DNA of 64,000 nucleotides from the NCBI GenBank assembly GCA_913775315.1, contig CAJYIX010000022.1, positions 112,687 through 176,686 of the forward strand. Direction: 5' to 3'. A program made the position numbers and the translations under genes. Below are positions 49,250-57,911 of this stretch, in pieces (the stretch's first letter is position 1; each line of letters opens with the position of its first letter). The DNA is from an uncultured Sphingomonas sp. (GTDB lineage Bacteria > Pseudomonadota > Alphaproteobacteria > Sphingomonadales > Sphingomonadaceae). The notes below the pieces were generated by a model, which was not told the origin of the DNA, did no database searches, and worked only from the letters and a program-made list of their open reading frames with translations.

Positions 49250-50671
49250 ATGAAGCGACTGATTGCACCCATCGCCGCCGGGGGCGCCGCGCTCCTCGCC
49301 GCGGCACCCGCTTTCGCTCAGACCGCGGCCGCCGCCGCGCCCGTCGTCCCGACCGCCGAGATGGTGAACAAGGGCGACGTCGCCTGGATGCTCGTCTCCT
49401 CGGCGTTCGTCCTCATGATGTCGGTGCCCGCGCTCGCGCTGTTCTACGGCGGCCTTGTCCGCGCAAAGAACATGCTGTCGGTCTTGATGCAGGTGCTGAC
49501 GATCGTCTGCGTCGCCAGCCTCGTCTGGGTTGGCTGGGGCTATTCGATGGCGTTCACCAACGGCGGCGCGCTCAATAGCTTCGTCGGCGGCTTTTCCAAG
49601 GTGTTCCTGAAGGGCGTCGATGCCACGACCTTCGCCGCGACCTTCACCAACGGCGTCTATCTGCCCGAGCTCGTCTTCGTCATCTTCCAGATGACGTTCG
49701 CGTGCATCACGCCTGCGCTGATCGTCGGCGCGTTTGCCGAGCGGGTGAAGTTCACGCCGCTCATCATCTTCACGGTGATCTGGCTGACGCTGGTCTATTT
49801 CCCGATGGCGCACATGGTCTGGTACTGGCCGGGTCCGGACTTCCAGCCGGGCGCGCCGACCGACCATGGCCTGCTCTGGGGCTGGGGTGCGCTCGACTTC
49901 GCCGGCGGCACCGTCGTCCACATCAATGCGGGCATCGCGGGGCTGGCCGGCTGCATCGTCCTTGGCAAGCGCCACGGCTACAAGTCGGAGCCGATGCCGC
50001 CGCACAGCCTGGTCATGACGATGATCGGCGCCTCGCTCCTGTGGATCGGCTGGTTCGGCTTCAACGCCGGCTCGAACCTCGAGGCGAACGCCGTCACCGC
50101 CGTCGCCTTCATCAATACCTTCACCGCGACTGCCGCGGCGGGCGTGGTCTGGGCGGTGATCGAGCAGATCGTCCACAAGAAGCCGTCGCTGCTGGGCGGT
50201 GCCACCGGCGTCGTCGCGGGCCTCGTCGCGATCACCCCGGCGGCGGGCTTCGCCCATCCCGGCACGTCGATCGCGCTCGGCGCGGTCGCCAGCATCGTCT
50301 GCTTCTTCTTCGTGACGACCGTGAAGAACAAGTTCGGCTATGACGATACGCTCGACGTGTTCGGCGTCCACTGCGTCGGCGGGATCGTCGGCGCGATCGG
50401 CACCGGCATCGTCGCGGCCCCCTCGCTCGGCGGCCAGGGCGTGTTCGACTACAACGTCCTGCCCGCCGCGTTCGATGCCTCGACCTACTCGATCGCGACG
50501 CAGGTTTGGACGCAGGTCAAGGCCGTCGCCTTCACGCTCCTCTATTCGGGCCTCATCAGCTTCGTCCTGTTCTTTGTCATCGACAAGGTGATGGGCCTTC
50601 GCCCCAGCCTCGAGGTCGAGGTCGAGGGTCTCGACATCAACGAGCATGGCGAGCGCGCCTACAACCTCTGA
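49250..50671 (+). CDS. amt: Ammonium transporter
   Basis: 473 residues from ATG 49250 (AAGGGGGG upstream). A cleavable signal peptide (GGAALLAAAPAFAQ) is followed by eleven helices. Amt markers are MLVSSAFVLMMSVPALALFYGG (Phe gate and pore region), a twin-His region in GTVVHINAGIAGLAG and WFGFNAGSNLEANA. The periplasmic ammonium gate and the C-terminal GlnK-interacting tail (EVEVEGLDINEHGERAYNL) are present. It imports ammonium and is inhibited by GlnK when nitrogen is ample. Confidence 0.96.
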   Translation: MKRLIAPIAAGGAALLAAAPAFAQTAAAAAPVVPTAEMVNKGDVAWMLVSSAFVLMMSVPALALFYGGLVRAKNMLSVLMQVLTIVCVASLVWVGWGYSMAFTNGGALNSFVGGFSKVFLKGVDATTFAATFTNGVYLPELVFVIFQMTFACITPALIVGAFAERVKFTPLIIFTVIWLTLVYFPMAHMVWYWPGPDFQPGAPTDHGLLWGWGALDFAGGTVVHINAGIAGLAGCIVLGKRHGYKSEPMPPHSLVMTMIGASLLWIGWFGFNAGSNLEANAVTAVAFINTFTATAAAGVVWAVIEQIVHKKPSLLGGATGVVAGLVAITPAAGFAHPGTSIALGAVASIVCFFFVTTVKNKFGYDDTLDVFGVHCVGGIVGAIGTGIVAAPSLGGQGVFDYNVLPAAFDASTYSIATQVWTQVKAVAFTLLYSGLISFVLFFVIDKVMGLRPSLEVEVEGLDINEHGERAYNL

Positions 50672-50731
50672 CAAGCTTCGGGGCCGGTTCAGGGCCGGCC
50701 CCGTACCCAGGTTCCTCCTGCGGACCACTCT

Positions 50732-50766
50732 GGCCGGTGCAGCGATGCACCGGCCGTTTTTTGTTT
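50732..50766 (+). terminator. Intrinsic terminator of the glnK-amt operon
   Basis: GGCCGGTGCA (50732-50741) pairs perfectly with TGCACCGGCC (50746-50755) around a GCGA loop, followed by GTTTTTTGTTT. An additional hairpin, GGGGCCGG/CCGGCCCC, lies at about 50680-50703. Confidence 0.93.
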
Positions 50767-50768
50767 GG

Positions 50769-50868
50769 CGGCTCCAGCCCGCTCCCCCACCCGGCCACCC
50801 ACTAAGTATCCTGATGGGTGGCCGGGCGGGGGAGCGGGCTGGAGCCGTTCTCCCGGCGTGAGCCGGGA
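50769..50868. repeat. Two-hairpin palindromic repeat, copy A
   Basis: Arms of 33 bp (50769-50801 and 50815-50847, one mismatch) close a 13-nt loop CTAAGTATCCTGA. A 3-nt spacer and a small hairpin follow: TCCCGG-CGTGAG-CCGGGA (50851-50868). Copy B at 59979-60079 has the same plan, with its loop core inverted relative to this one. It lies between the convergent amt and mscL genes. Confidence 0.85.
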
Positions 50869-50874
50869 AAACAA

Positions 50875-51330
50875 TCAAACGCCCCGCGACGCCTTGAGCT
50901 CGTCGCGGATCTCGCGAAGCAGGATCACGTCGGCCGGGTCGGCGGCGGGCGCCGCGGTACCCTCGGCCTTCTGCTTCTCGAGGCGCGTCATCATCCGGTT
51001 CACGCTGCGCACCAGCAGGAAGACGATGAAGGCCAGGATCAGGAAGTTGATGACCACCGTCACGAACTGGCCGAAGCCGAGCAGCGGCGCACCCGCTTCC
51101 TTGAGCGCCGCATAGTTGGTGAGCGAGCCGGTATAGCCTGCGGGCACCGGTCCCAGGCGCAGGAAATAGCCCGAGAAATCGACTCCGCCAAAGATCGCGC
51201 CGATCACCGGCATGATGACGTCGTCGGTCAGCGACTTGGTGATGTTGCCGAACGCCGCGCCGATGATGACGCCGACGGCCAGGTCGAGCACGTTGCCGCG
51301 CGCGATGAACGCCTGAAAATCCTTGAGCAT
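50875..51330 (-). CDS. mscL: Large-conductance mechanosensitive channel
   Basis: 151 residues from ATG 51330. It forms a homopentameric inner-membrane pore that opens on hypo-osmotic shock. The first transmembrane helix (FIARGNVLDLAVGVIIGAAF) holds the conserved GNVxDLAVG gate. A periplasmic loop, helix 2 (GQFVTVVINFLILAFIVFLL) and the cytoplasmic charged helix follow. The small hairpin of repeat copy A lies just past the stop and may end its transcript. Confidence 0.95.
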   Translation of the reverse strand: MLKDFQAFIARGNVLDLAVGVIIGAAFGNITKSLTDDVIMPVIGAIFGGVDFSGYFLRLGPVPAGYTGSLTNYAALKEAGAPLLGFGQFVTVVINFLILAFIVFLLVRSVNRMMTRLEKQKAEGTAAPAADPADVILLREIRDELKASRGV

Positions 51331-51398
51331 TGGCCTTGTCCCCTTGATCCCGTTAAAGGCGGCGCCAGCCTAACGACGATCAGCAAGGGTGGCGAGCC

Positions 51399-51938
51399 AT
51401 GACCGACGACCCCTTCGACCGCGACAAGCCGGTCGAGACCATGTGGGCGGGCCGCTGGCTCGACATGAAGCGGCGGGGGCGGTGGGAATATGTCTCGCGC
51501 ACCGGCAACATCCATGCGGCGGTCATTCTGGCGGTCGAGGACGGCCATGTCCTGTTGGTCGAGCAGTACCGCGTGCCGCTCGGCCGCAACTGCATCGAGC
51601 TCCCCGCCGGCCTGGTGGGCGACGAGACCGAGGGTGAGGACCCGGTCGAGGCCGCGCGCCGCGAGCTTAAGGAGGAAACCGGCTGGCACGCGGCCGTGAT
51701 GGAGCCGGTGGGCGAGTTCTGGTCCTCCCCCGGCATGGCGTCGGAGGGCTTCACCCTGATGCGCGCGAGCGGGTTGACGCAGGTCGGGCCGGGCGGCGGC
51801 GTCGATGGCGAGGGGATCACCGTCCACCGCGTGGCGCTCGACGCGCTGCCGGCGTTCGTGGCGGCGAAGCGGTCCGAAGGATGCGGGGTGGACGTAAAGC
51901 TGCTGACGCTGCTGGGGGCGGAGTTGGTTTCTGATTGA
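51399..51938 (+). CDS. Nudix hydrolase (ADP-ribose pyrophosphatase-like)
   Basis: 179 residues. The Nudix box is complete: G-x5-E-x7-REL-x-EET-GW within VGDETEGEDPVEAARREL followed by KEETGW (about residues 73-96). The preceding YRVPLGRNCIELPAGL is typical of ADP-ribose/NDP-sugar pyrophosphatases. Cytoplasmic. It lies divergent from mscL across a 68-nt gap. The substrate is inferred from the family. Confidence 0.87.
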   Translation: MTDDPFDRDKPVETMWAGRWLDMKRRGRWEYVSRTGNIHAAVILAVEDGHVLLVEQYRVPLGRNCIELPAGLVGDETEGEDPVEAARRELKEETGWHAAVMEPVGEFWSSPGMASEGFTLMRASGLTQVGPGGGVDGEGITVHRVALDALPAFVAAKRSEGCGVDVKLLTLLGAELVSD

Positions 51939-52002
51939 GTGCGGAGCTGGTCGCCGGAGACCGAGGCCGGTTCAGCCTTGAAAATCTTTAAAAGGCGCCA
52001 TC

Positions 52003-52359
52003 ATGAAGCTTCTGCATTTGGTGCTAAGCACCGCGATGATTGCTACGTCTGCTATGGGTACATGCGTATCAGCGGCACCGCCTCGACAGACGTTTCAACT
52101 CGAAGGTCAGCTGTGGAGGGTCGAGCACACAGACAAGCGCCTACCCAGCACGGTTTTCTATTTTATGAAGAACGGCGTACTTACCGTGTACATCAAAGGT
52201 ATGGGCGTCGGAGCAAAATACCGCTTGTCAGATAATCGGTTGTGCATCGCGCAACGAGAATCAACTCGATGCTTCCTAATCAAAGATAAAAGTGAAACGA
52301 AAATGAAATTGATTGGAGAAACCGGAAGGATCATGTTTTTAACTAGAAAAGGAACTTGA
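52003..52359 (+). CDS. Exported small protein of unknown function, AT-richer than its surroundings
   Basis: 118 residues from ATG 52003. A signal peptide (LLHLVLSTAMIATSAMG) is followed by a Thr/Lys-rich domain with two Cys (LCIAQRESTRCFLI), suggesting a disulfide-stabilised periplasmic fold. No known family is recognised. Its DNA is visibly less GC-rich than both neighbours and continues into an AT-rich spacer (GAATATATTAGAATATCG) before crtB. This is consistent with recent horizontal acquisition. Confidence 0.65.
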   Translation: MKLLHLVLSTAMIATSAMGTCVSAAPPRQTFQLEGQLWRVEHTDKRLPSTVFYFMKNGVLTVYIKGMGVGAKYRLSDNRLCIAQRESTRCFLIKDKSETKMKLIGETGRIMFLTRKGT

Positions 52360-52407
52360 GAATATATTAGAATATCGTTTATCGATCGTCAGGCAAGCGA
52401 GCCGGCA

Positions 52408-53340
52408 TCACCGCGGCCGCGTCCACAATTCCGCCGGCCGCGCCGCCCCCGCATACCGCGCCCGCCGCCACGCCTGCGCCCCCGCCCGCGCAATCCAGCG
52501 GAGCTTCTCCGCTTTCGTCGTGTGGACGCGGTGGTCCCAGGCGTGGTCGCCGCGGCGGGCCACTTCGCGGGCGATATCGCCATAGATGCCCGCCGCCGCC
52601 AGCACCGCCCAGGCCGAGCGTAGCGAGAGCGCCGGCGTGCCGCCGCGCGCGCTTTCCTCATGCAGTGCCGCCCGCGTCGCCAGCCGCCTCGCCAACACCG
52701 TGAGGCGCGAACGGAACGGCGGCTTCATGTGCTGGCCGGGCGGCACGTCCATCTCCGCCAGCCACTCCTGCGGCAGGTAGCAGCGGCCGGCGCGGTCATC
52801 CTCCTCGATATCGCGGGCGATGTTGGCGAGCTGAAAGGCGAGGCCGAGGTCGCACGCGCGGTCCAGCGTCGCCTCGTCGGCGGGATCGACACCCATCACC
52901 ACCGCCATCATGCACCCGACCGCGCCCGCGACATGGTAGCAATAGCGATAGAGGTCGGCCTCGCTGCGCGGCTGCCACTCCTCGGCATCCAATACGAAGC
53001 CGTCGATCAGGTCGTCGGCGAACCGCTGCGGCAGGCCGGTCTCGCGCACCACCATGGCGAGGCCGTCGAACGCCGGGTCGCCGGTGCGCTCGCCCCGGAA
53101 CGCGGCGTGGGTCAGCGCGCGAAGCTGCGCGACGCGAGCGGGGGCGTCCTCGACGCGGCTCATGCCGTGGCCGTGGTCCTGCCCGTCGGCCACGTCGTCG
53201 CACTTGCGGCACCAGGCATAGAGCAGCCACGCCCGCTCGCGCGTCGCCCGGTCGAACAGGGTGGAGGCGGCGGCGAAGCTCTTCGACCCGCGCGCGATCG
53301 ACGCGCGCGCGGCGGCGACCAGCGCGGCGCGCTCGCTCAC
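52408..53340 (-). CDS. crtB: Phytoene synthase
   Basis: 310 residues. GTG 53340 overlaps the stop of the gene upstream (GTGA). It condenses two GGPP to phytoene. The two Asp-rich Mg-PPi motifs are DDVAD (in AWCRKCDDVADGQ) and NIARDIEEDD. SKSFAAASTLFDR and YCYHVAGAVGCMMAVVMG are further squalene/phytoene synthase signatures. Last gene of the minus-strand crt cluster. Its C-terminus is Arg-rich and slightly extended. Confidence 0.95.
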   Translation of the reverse strand: MSERAALVAAARASIARGSKSFAAASTLFDRATRERAWLLYAWCRKCDDVADGQDHGHGMSRVEDAPARVAQLRALTHAAFRGERTGDPAFDGLAMVVRETGLPQRFADDLIDGFVLDAEEWQPRSEADLYRYCYHVAGAVGCMMAVVMGVDPADEATLDRACDLGLAFQLANIARDIEEDDRAGRCYLPQEWLAEMDVPPGQHMKPPFRSRLTVLARRLATRAALHEESARGGTPALSLRSAWAVLAAAGIYGDIAREVARRGDHAWDHRVHTTKAEKLRWIARAGAQAWRRARYAGAARPAELWTRPR

Positions 53341-53918
53341 AGTTCCTCGCGCGTCATCCGCGTGATCGGCACGTGCGGGCGATAGGCCGCCATGCGCCCG
53401 AGCAGTCGGTCGAGGTCGCCATCGACGATCAGGATGTCGCGATGCTGCGGGCGAAGGAAGCCCACGTCGGCCATGCGATCGACGAACGCGATCAGCGGGT
53501 CGTAGAAGCCCTGCCAGTTGAACAGGCCGACGGGCTTGGTGTGATAGCCGATCTGCGACCAGCTCATCGCTTCCCACAATTCGTCCATCGTGCCAGTGCC
53601 GCCGGGCAGCGTCAGGAAGCCGTCGGACAGGTCGGTGAAGCGCTGCTTGCGCTGGTGCATCCCCGTCACGGTCTCGAGGCTGGTGAGGCCGCGATGCGCG
53701 ACCTCGGCATCGACGAGCGCCTGCGGGATGACGCCGATCACCTCGCCCCCCGCCGCCAGCGCCGCGTCCGCGACCGCGCCCATCAACCCGAGCTTGCCGC
53801 CGCCATAGACGGTGCCGATGCCCCGGCTCGCCAACGTTCGGCCGGTCAGCGCGGCACATTCGATATAGGAGGGATCGGCGGGGGTCGCCGACCCGCAATA
53901 GACCGCGATGCGGTTCAT
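53337..53918 (-). CDS. LOG-family (TIGR00730) nucleotide-5'-monophosphate phosphoribohydrolase
   Basis: 193 residues from ATG 53918 (GTG 53921 is an alternative). A Rossmann-like fold: RIAVYCGSATPADPSYIE at the start, VYGGGKLGLMGAVADAALAAGG, and the catalytic PGGxGTxxE motif in LTLPGGTGTMDELWEAMSW. The family cleaves cytokinin riboside-5'-monophosphates or AMP to release base. It lies between crtI and crtB and is translationally coupled to crtB, so it is probably expressed with carotenoid genes. The link is unclear. Confidence 0.9.
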   Translation of the reverse strand: MNRIAVYCGSATPADPSYIECAALTGRTLASRGIGTVYGGGKLGLMGAVADAALAAGGEVIGVIPQALVDAEVAHRGLTSLETVTGMHQRKQRFTDLSDGFLTLPGGTGTMDELWEAMSWSQIGYHTKPVGLFNWQGFYDPLIAFVDRMADVGFLRPQHRDILIVDGDLDRLLGRMAAYRPHVPITRMTREEL

Positions 53919-53963
53919 CACTTCGTCTTTCTCAATGGCTTGTCCGCGCCGCCGATAGGCCGA

Positions 53964-55442
53964 TCAGCGCGGTTCCGCCAGCATCAGCTCGGCCGTCGCC
54001 TTCGCGCTGCCGACGACGCCCGGAATGCCCGCGCCCGGATGCGTGCCCGCGCCCACGAAATAGAGGTTCGGGATATGGTCGTCGCGGTTGTGCGCGCGGA
54101 AGTACGCGCTCTGCGTCAGCACCGGCTCCAGGCTGAACGCGCTGCCCAGATGTGCCGACAGGTCGCGGGTGAAGTCGGCGGGGGTATAGCTGAACTTGGT
54201 GACGATCCGGTCGTGGATATCGGGGATCAGCCGGCGACCCACCTCGTCGAGGATGCGGCGCTCGTACGTCTCCTTGATCGCGTCCCAGTCGGCCGGGAAC
54301 TTGCCCTGATGCGGCACGGGGGCGAGCGCGTAGAAGGTCGAGTGCCCCTCCGGCGCCATCGACGGATCGGTGACGGTCGGGTGGTGGAGATAGAGGCTGA
54401 AATCCTCCGACAGCACGCCGTGGTCGTAGATGTCGGCGAGCAGCCCCTGATAGCGCGGACCAAACAGGATCATGTGGTGCGGGATGCCAGGCCACGTGCC
54501 CTTGACCCCGAAATGAACGACGAACAGCGACGGCGAGAACTTCTTGCGCTCCAGCTTCGCACCCGTCCGCTTCGCGCTGCGCGAGCCCGAGAGCAGGTCC
54601 TTATAGCTGTGCATCAGGTCGGCGTTCGACGCGATCGCATCGACGTCGATGTGCCAGCCGCTCTTCGTCGTCAGCCCGGTCGCGCGGTCGCCCAGCGTCT
54701 CGATCGAGACGACCGGGTCGTTCAGCCGGATCGTGCCGCCCAACCGCTCGAACTGGCGGACCATGCCAGCGACAAGCCGGTTGGTGCCGCCCTTGGCGAA
54801 CCAGACGCCGCCGTCGCGCTCCAGCTTGTGGATCAGCGCATAGATGCTCGAAGTCTTCATCGGGTTGCCGCCGACGAGGAGCGTGTGAAAGCTCAAGGCC
54901 TGACGCAGCTTCTCGTTTTTCACGAAACCCGCGACGATCGAATAAACCGAGCGCCATGCCTGATACTTGGCGAGTGCGGGTGCCGCCTTCACCATCGAGC
55001 CGAAGTCGAGAAACGCCTTCGACCCCAGCTTGACGTATCCTTCCTCGTAAACGCCGCGCGAATAGTCGAGGAAGCGGGCGTACCCCTCGATATCGCCGGG
55101 ATCGAGCTTGCCGATTTCCTGGCGGAGCACGGTGTCGTCGTTGGTGTAGTCGAAATTGGTCCCGTCCGCCCAGTTGAGGCGATAGAAGGGATTGACCGCG
55201 ACCAGCTCGACATCCTCGGCCATGTCGTGGCCCGACAGCGCCCAGAGTTCCTGCAAAGCTTCCGGCGCGGTGATGACGGTGGGACCGGCGTCGAAGGTGA
55301 AGCCGTCCTTTTCCCAATAGTAAGCGCGCCCGCCGGGCTTGTCGCGCGCCTCGACGATGGTCGTGGCGATGCCCGCCGCCTGCAGGCGGATGGCGAGTGC
55401 CAGCCCGCCGAACCCTGACCCTATGACCGCTGCGGTCTTCAA
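53964..55442 (-). CDS. crtI: Phytoene desaturase (CrtI type)
   Basis: 492 residues. TTG 55442 overlaps the crtY stop (TTGA). A FAD-dependent desaturase that converts phytoene to lycopene by four steps. The dinucleotide fold is VIGSGFGGLALAIRLQAAG, with EARDKPGGRAYYW. The C-terminal bacterial CrtI signature is YFVGAGTHPGAGIPGVVGSA. It probably docks on the membrane. Part of the order crtY-crtI-(LOG)-crtB. Confidence 0.96.
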   Translation of the reverse strand: MKTAAVIGSGFGGLALAIRLQAAGIATTIVEARDKPGGRAYYWEKDGFTFDAGPTVITAPEALQELWALSGHDMAEDVELVAVNPFYRLNWADGTNFDYTNDDTVLRQEIGKLDPGDIEGYARFLDYSRGVYEEGYVKLGSKAFLDFGSMVKAAPALAKYQAWRSVYSIVAGFVKNEKLRQALSFHTLLVGGNPMKTSSIYALIHKLERDGGVWFAKGGTNRLVAGMVRQFERLGGTIRLNDPVVSIETLGDRATGLTTKSGWHIDVDAIASNADLMHSYKDLLSGSRSAKRTGAKLERKKFSPSLFVVHFGVKGTWPGIPHHMILFGPRYQGLLADIYDHGVLSEDFSLYLHHPTVTDPSMAPEGHSTFYALAPVPHQGKFPADWDAIKETYERRILDEVGRRLIPDIHDRIVTKFSYTPADFTRDLSAHLGSAFSLEPVLTQSAYFRAHNRDDHIPNLYFVGAGTHPGAGIPGVVGSAKATAELMLAEPR

Positions 55443-56602
55443 ACCCTTGACTCCCTGATGGCCGCGATCGCGCGCCCGATGGGGACCGGCGGCTTGCCCG
55501 TCAGTACCCGTGCCTTGTCGAAGATGGTGGATTGCCCCGCATAGAACCGGCCGATCAACCCGGCATCGAGGCGGTAGAAGCGTTCGAGCACGCGCCAGCG
55601 ATCCGCCGGATCGGCGGCGCGGAACAGCATCGCGGTGAGCATCCGGTAAAAACCGCGCGAGGCCCAGGTGGCGGCGGCATGGTCGTGCGTCACCTCGTGC
55701 AGCGCCGCGCCCGCATAATCGCGCGCGCGCGCCAGCATCGATGCGGTGCGCACCGCATCGGGCAGCGAATAGCCGGTGAGCGGATGGAACAGTCCCGCGC
55801 GCATCCCCGCCTTGGCCACGCCGCGGCCGCCAGACAGCCAGTAGCTCTCGAAATCGCCGCCCCACACGACCGGCAGCGCGCCGCGCTCCGCCCGCGCCAC
55901 CCGCTCGACTTCCCACCCGCGCGCCGCGGCATAGGCGGCGATGCGGCCGTCCAGTGCGCGGTCGTCGATGTCGGGCGTGTCACTGTAATAGGTGTCCTCG
56001 ACGAACATCCGGTCGGGCGCGAAGGGCAGGCAATAGACGAAGCGATAGCCGTCGATCTGCTCGACCGACGCGTCCATCACCATCGGCCGGGGGGCGTCGT
56101 GGTTGTCGGTGAGGACCAGTTCCTGCCCGACAAACTTCTGCCACCCCATGACGAGGTGCGACACGTCGCCCGGCCCGCGGCAGTCGATGACGCCGTCCGC
56201 CTCGATCCGGTCGCCGTCGGCGAATACGACGGCGGTCGCGCTGGCGGCGAGTACCTTTCGACCCAGCATCAGCGCGCGTTCGGGCAGCCGCTTTCGCACC
56301 ACCGCGTCGAGCCGGTCCGATTCGATCGAATTGTATCGCGCCGCGATCGTCCGCCCGTGCCGCGGGAAGCGGACATTGTAGCTGTCCCAGCGATGCACGA
56401 TCAGCGGCTCGAGAAGCCAGCGATCCTCGCGCGCGATGTCGTGGTCGAAGAACGACCAGAGGTGATTGCCCCCGACCGATCCCGCACCGTCGATCAGCCG
56501 GATCTCCAGCCCCGGCCGCCGCTCCGCCAGCGCCAACGCGATCAGCCCGCCGGCAAGGCCTGCGCCGACGATCGCGACGTTGCAACGATGGGTGGAGGCC
56601 AT
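55439..56602 (-). CDS. crtY: Lycopene beta-cyclase
   Basis: 387 residues; first gene of the minus-strand operon. It forms both beta-ionone rings to make beta-carotene. The N-terminal NVAIVGAGLAGGLIALALAE binds FAD. NHLWSFFDHDIA, QKFVGQELVLTDNHD and LFHPLTGYSLPDAVRTA are CrtY-type signatures. It is divergent from an FnrN-like regulator across 83 nt. crtE and crtZ are not in the window. Confidence 0.95.
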   Translation of the reverse strand: MASTHRCNVAIVGAGLAGGLIALALAERRPGLEIRLIDGAGSVGGNHLWSFFDHDIAREDRWLLEPLIVHRWDSYNVRFPRHGRTIAARYNSIESDRLDAVVRKRLPERALMLGRKVLAASATAVVFADGDRIEADGVIDCRGPGDVSHLVMGWQKFVGQELVLTDNHDAPRPMVMDASVEQIDGYRFVYCLPFAPDRMFVEDTYYSDTPDIDDRALDGRIAAYAAARGWEVERVARAERGALPVVWGGDFESYWLSGGRGVAKAGMRAGLFHPLTGYSLPDAVRTASMLARARDYAGAALHEVTHDHAAATWASRGFYRMLTAMLFRAADPADRWRVLERFYRLDAGLIGRFYAGQSTIFDKARVLTGKPPVPIGRAIAAIRESRV

Positions 56603-56685
56603 GTCCTTCGACTAGCGGGGTTGAAGGGGAGTGGGAAGGGGAGGGGGCATTTAGTCCGCGGCGCCGATCGGCTATCTAAGGGGGC

Positions 56686-57390
56686 ATGTCGCCGACCGTT
56701 GCCGAGCCGCTTGCCTGCGCCACCTGCCCGGTCCGGCACGATGCGGTCTGCGCGGGCCTCGACCCGGCCGGGCTGGCCGAGCTGGCGCGCATGGGGCGGC
56801 ATCGCCGGTTCGCGCGCGGCGAAACGATCTTTTCGGCGGGGGACGAAACGGTTGCCTGCGCGACACTCGTCTCGGGGGCGGTCAAGCTGGCCGCGACCGG
56901 TGCGGACGGGACCGAGCGGATCGTGGCGATCGTCCATCCCGCGGGACTGATGGGTCGGTTGTTCGCCAGCACGCCGGGCCATGACGCGATCGCGCTGACC
57001 GACAGCGAGCTGTGCCTGTTCCCGCGCGCCGATTTCGAGCGGATGATGGCCGGGCACCCGATGCTGACGCGCCGCGTGCTCGAACGCACGCTGGCCGAGC
57101 TCGACCGCGCGCACGAACTCGCCGACCTGATCGGGCGGCGCGATGCGCGCGGGCGGGTGGCGGGGCTGATCGCCGCCTTTGCCCGCGCGGCGGGCGCGGA
57201 TTGCCGGGCCGCCGACTGCTTCGACCTTCCGCTGACGCGCGGCGAGATGGCGGGGCTGCTCGGCCTGACGATCGAAACGGTGAGCCGGGCGCTGACCCGG
57301 CTCGAGAAAGATGGCGTGATCGGGCGGGAGGGACCGCGCGGCATCGTCGTGCGCGACGCCGCGGCGCTTGCGGCGGCGCGCGGCGACTGA
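56686..57390 (+). CDS. FnrN-type Crp/Fnr oxygen-sensing regulator
   Basis: 234 residues. N-terminal Cys11, Cys14 and Cys22 (C-x2-C-x7-C in ACATCPVRHDAVC) plus Cys110 in DSELCLFPRADF match the four [4Fe-4S] ligands of the FnrN branch. That implies anaerobically active, oxygen-labile DNA binding. The C-terminal HTH is RGEMAGLLGLTIETVSRAL with E-x2-SR contacts, expected to read TTGAC/T-N4-A/GTCAA boxes. One such box lies 460 nt downstream at 57850-57863. It neighbours crtY and the membrane hydroxylase. Confidence 0.9.
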   Translation: MSPTVAEPLACATCPVRHDAVCAGLDPAGLAELARMGRHRRFARGETIFSAGDETVACATLVSGAVKLAATGADGTERIVAIVHPAGLMGRLFASTPGHDAIALTDSELCLFPRADFERMMAGHPMLTRRVLERTLAELDRAHELADLIGRRDARGRVAGLIAAFARAAGADCRAADCFDLPLTRGEMAGLLGLTIETVSRALTRLEKDGVIGREGPRGIVVRDAAALAAARGD

Positions 57391-57394
57391 AGCG

Positions 57395-57802
57395 TCAGAC
57401 GGTGGCGCGGATCGCGGCGATCGCGATGCCCCAGGCGACGATCAGGAGCGGCACGGTCAGCACCTGCGCCACCACTGCGCCGCCGCTCAGATGGCCGGTC
57501 GCGGTCTCCAGCCCCTCGGCCTTGAATTCGGACCAGTCGGCGAAGCGCGCGTTCCGCGGCCCGGCGACCCGAGCCCACATCGCCGGTACGCCGAACGCGG
57601 CGGCGACGAATACCGCAAAGACCGCGAAGGGGATCCAGAGCTCGGCATTCATGAACGCCGCGCCCATGATCGCCAGATAGACGAAATAGGCGCCGACCGT
57701 GACGCCGAACAGCGCAGGATGGAGGCCGAAGGTCCGCTCGGCACGGGCGGGATGGACGTTGGCGATGCGGGTGAGCTGGTCGGTGTCGAACTTGGCGGTC
57801 AT
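57395..57802 (-). CDS. Small membrane protein of unknown function under FNR box
   Basis: 135 residues from ATG 57802. About three hydrophobic helices (ALFGVTVGAYFVYLAIMGAA, then LWIPFAVFAVFVAAAFGVPA and VVAQVLTVPLLIVAWGIAIA) suggest an inner-membrane protein. No known family is recognised. It is convergent with the Fnr-type gene (4-nt gap) and divergent from the hydroxylase, with the FNR box midway, so it is probably oxygen-regulated. Confidence 0.7.
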   Translation of the reverse strand: MTAKFDTDQLTRIANVHPARAERTFGLHPALFGVTVGAYFVYLAIMGAAFMNAELWIPFAVFAVFVAAAFGVPAMWARVAGPRNARFADWSEFKAEGLETATGHLSGGAVVAQVLTVPLLIVAWGIAIAAIRATV

Positions 57803-57849
57803 GGCGGTTCTCCTTGGCCCCGTGCTCGCACCACCCGCGCCCGCCCGCA

Positions 57850-57863
57850 TTGACGATCGTCAA
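57850..57863. promoter_or_regulatory. Perfect FNR/FixK-type box
   Basis: TTGAC-GATC-GTCAA is an uninterrupted 14-bp palindrome of the FNR/FixK consensus class. It sits almost exactly midway between the divergent starts at 57802 and 57912 (about 48-50 nt from each), and an FnrN-type gene is adjacent. Confidence 0.85.
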
Positions 57864-57911
57864 ACCGCCGTCGCTTCCCGGTCGCGCGCCGATCCGGTAA
57901 GGCGCCTTCCC

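Noticed and set aside
50769-50847. Palindrome considered as insertion-sequence terminal repeats
   Set aside because: The arms are adjacent around a 13-nt loop with no transposase between them and no visible target duplication, so a REP-like element fits better.
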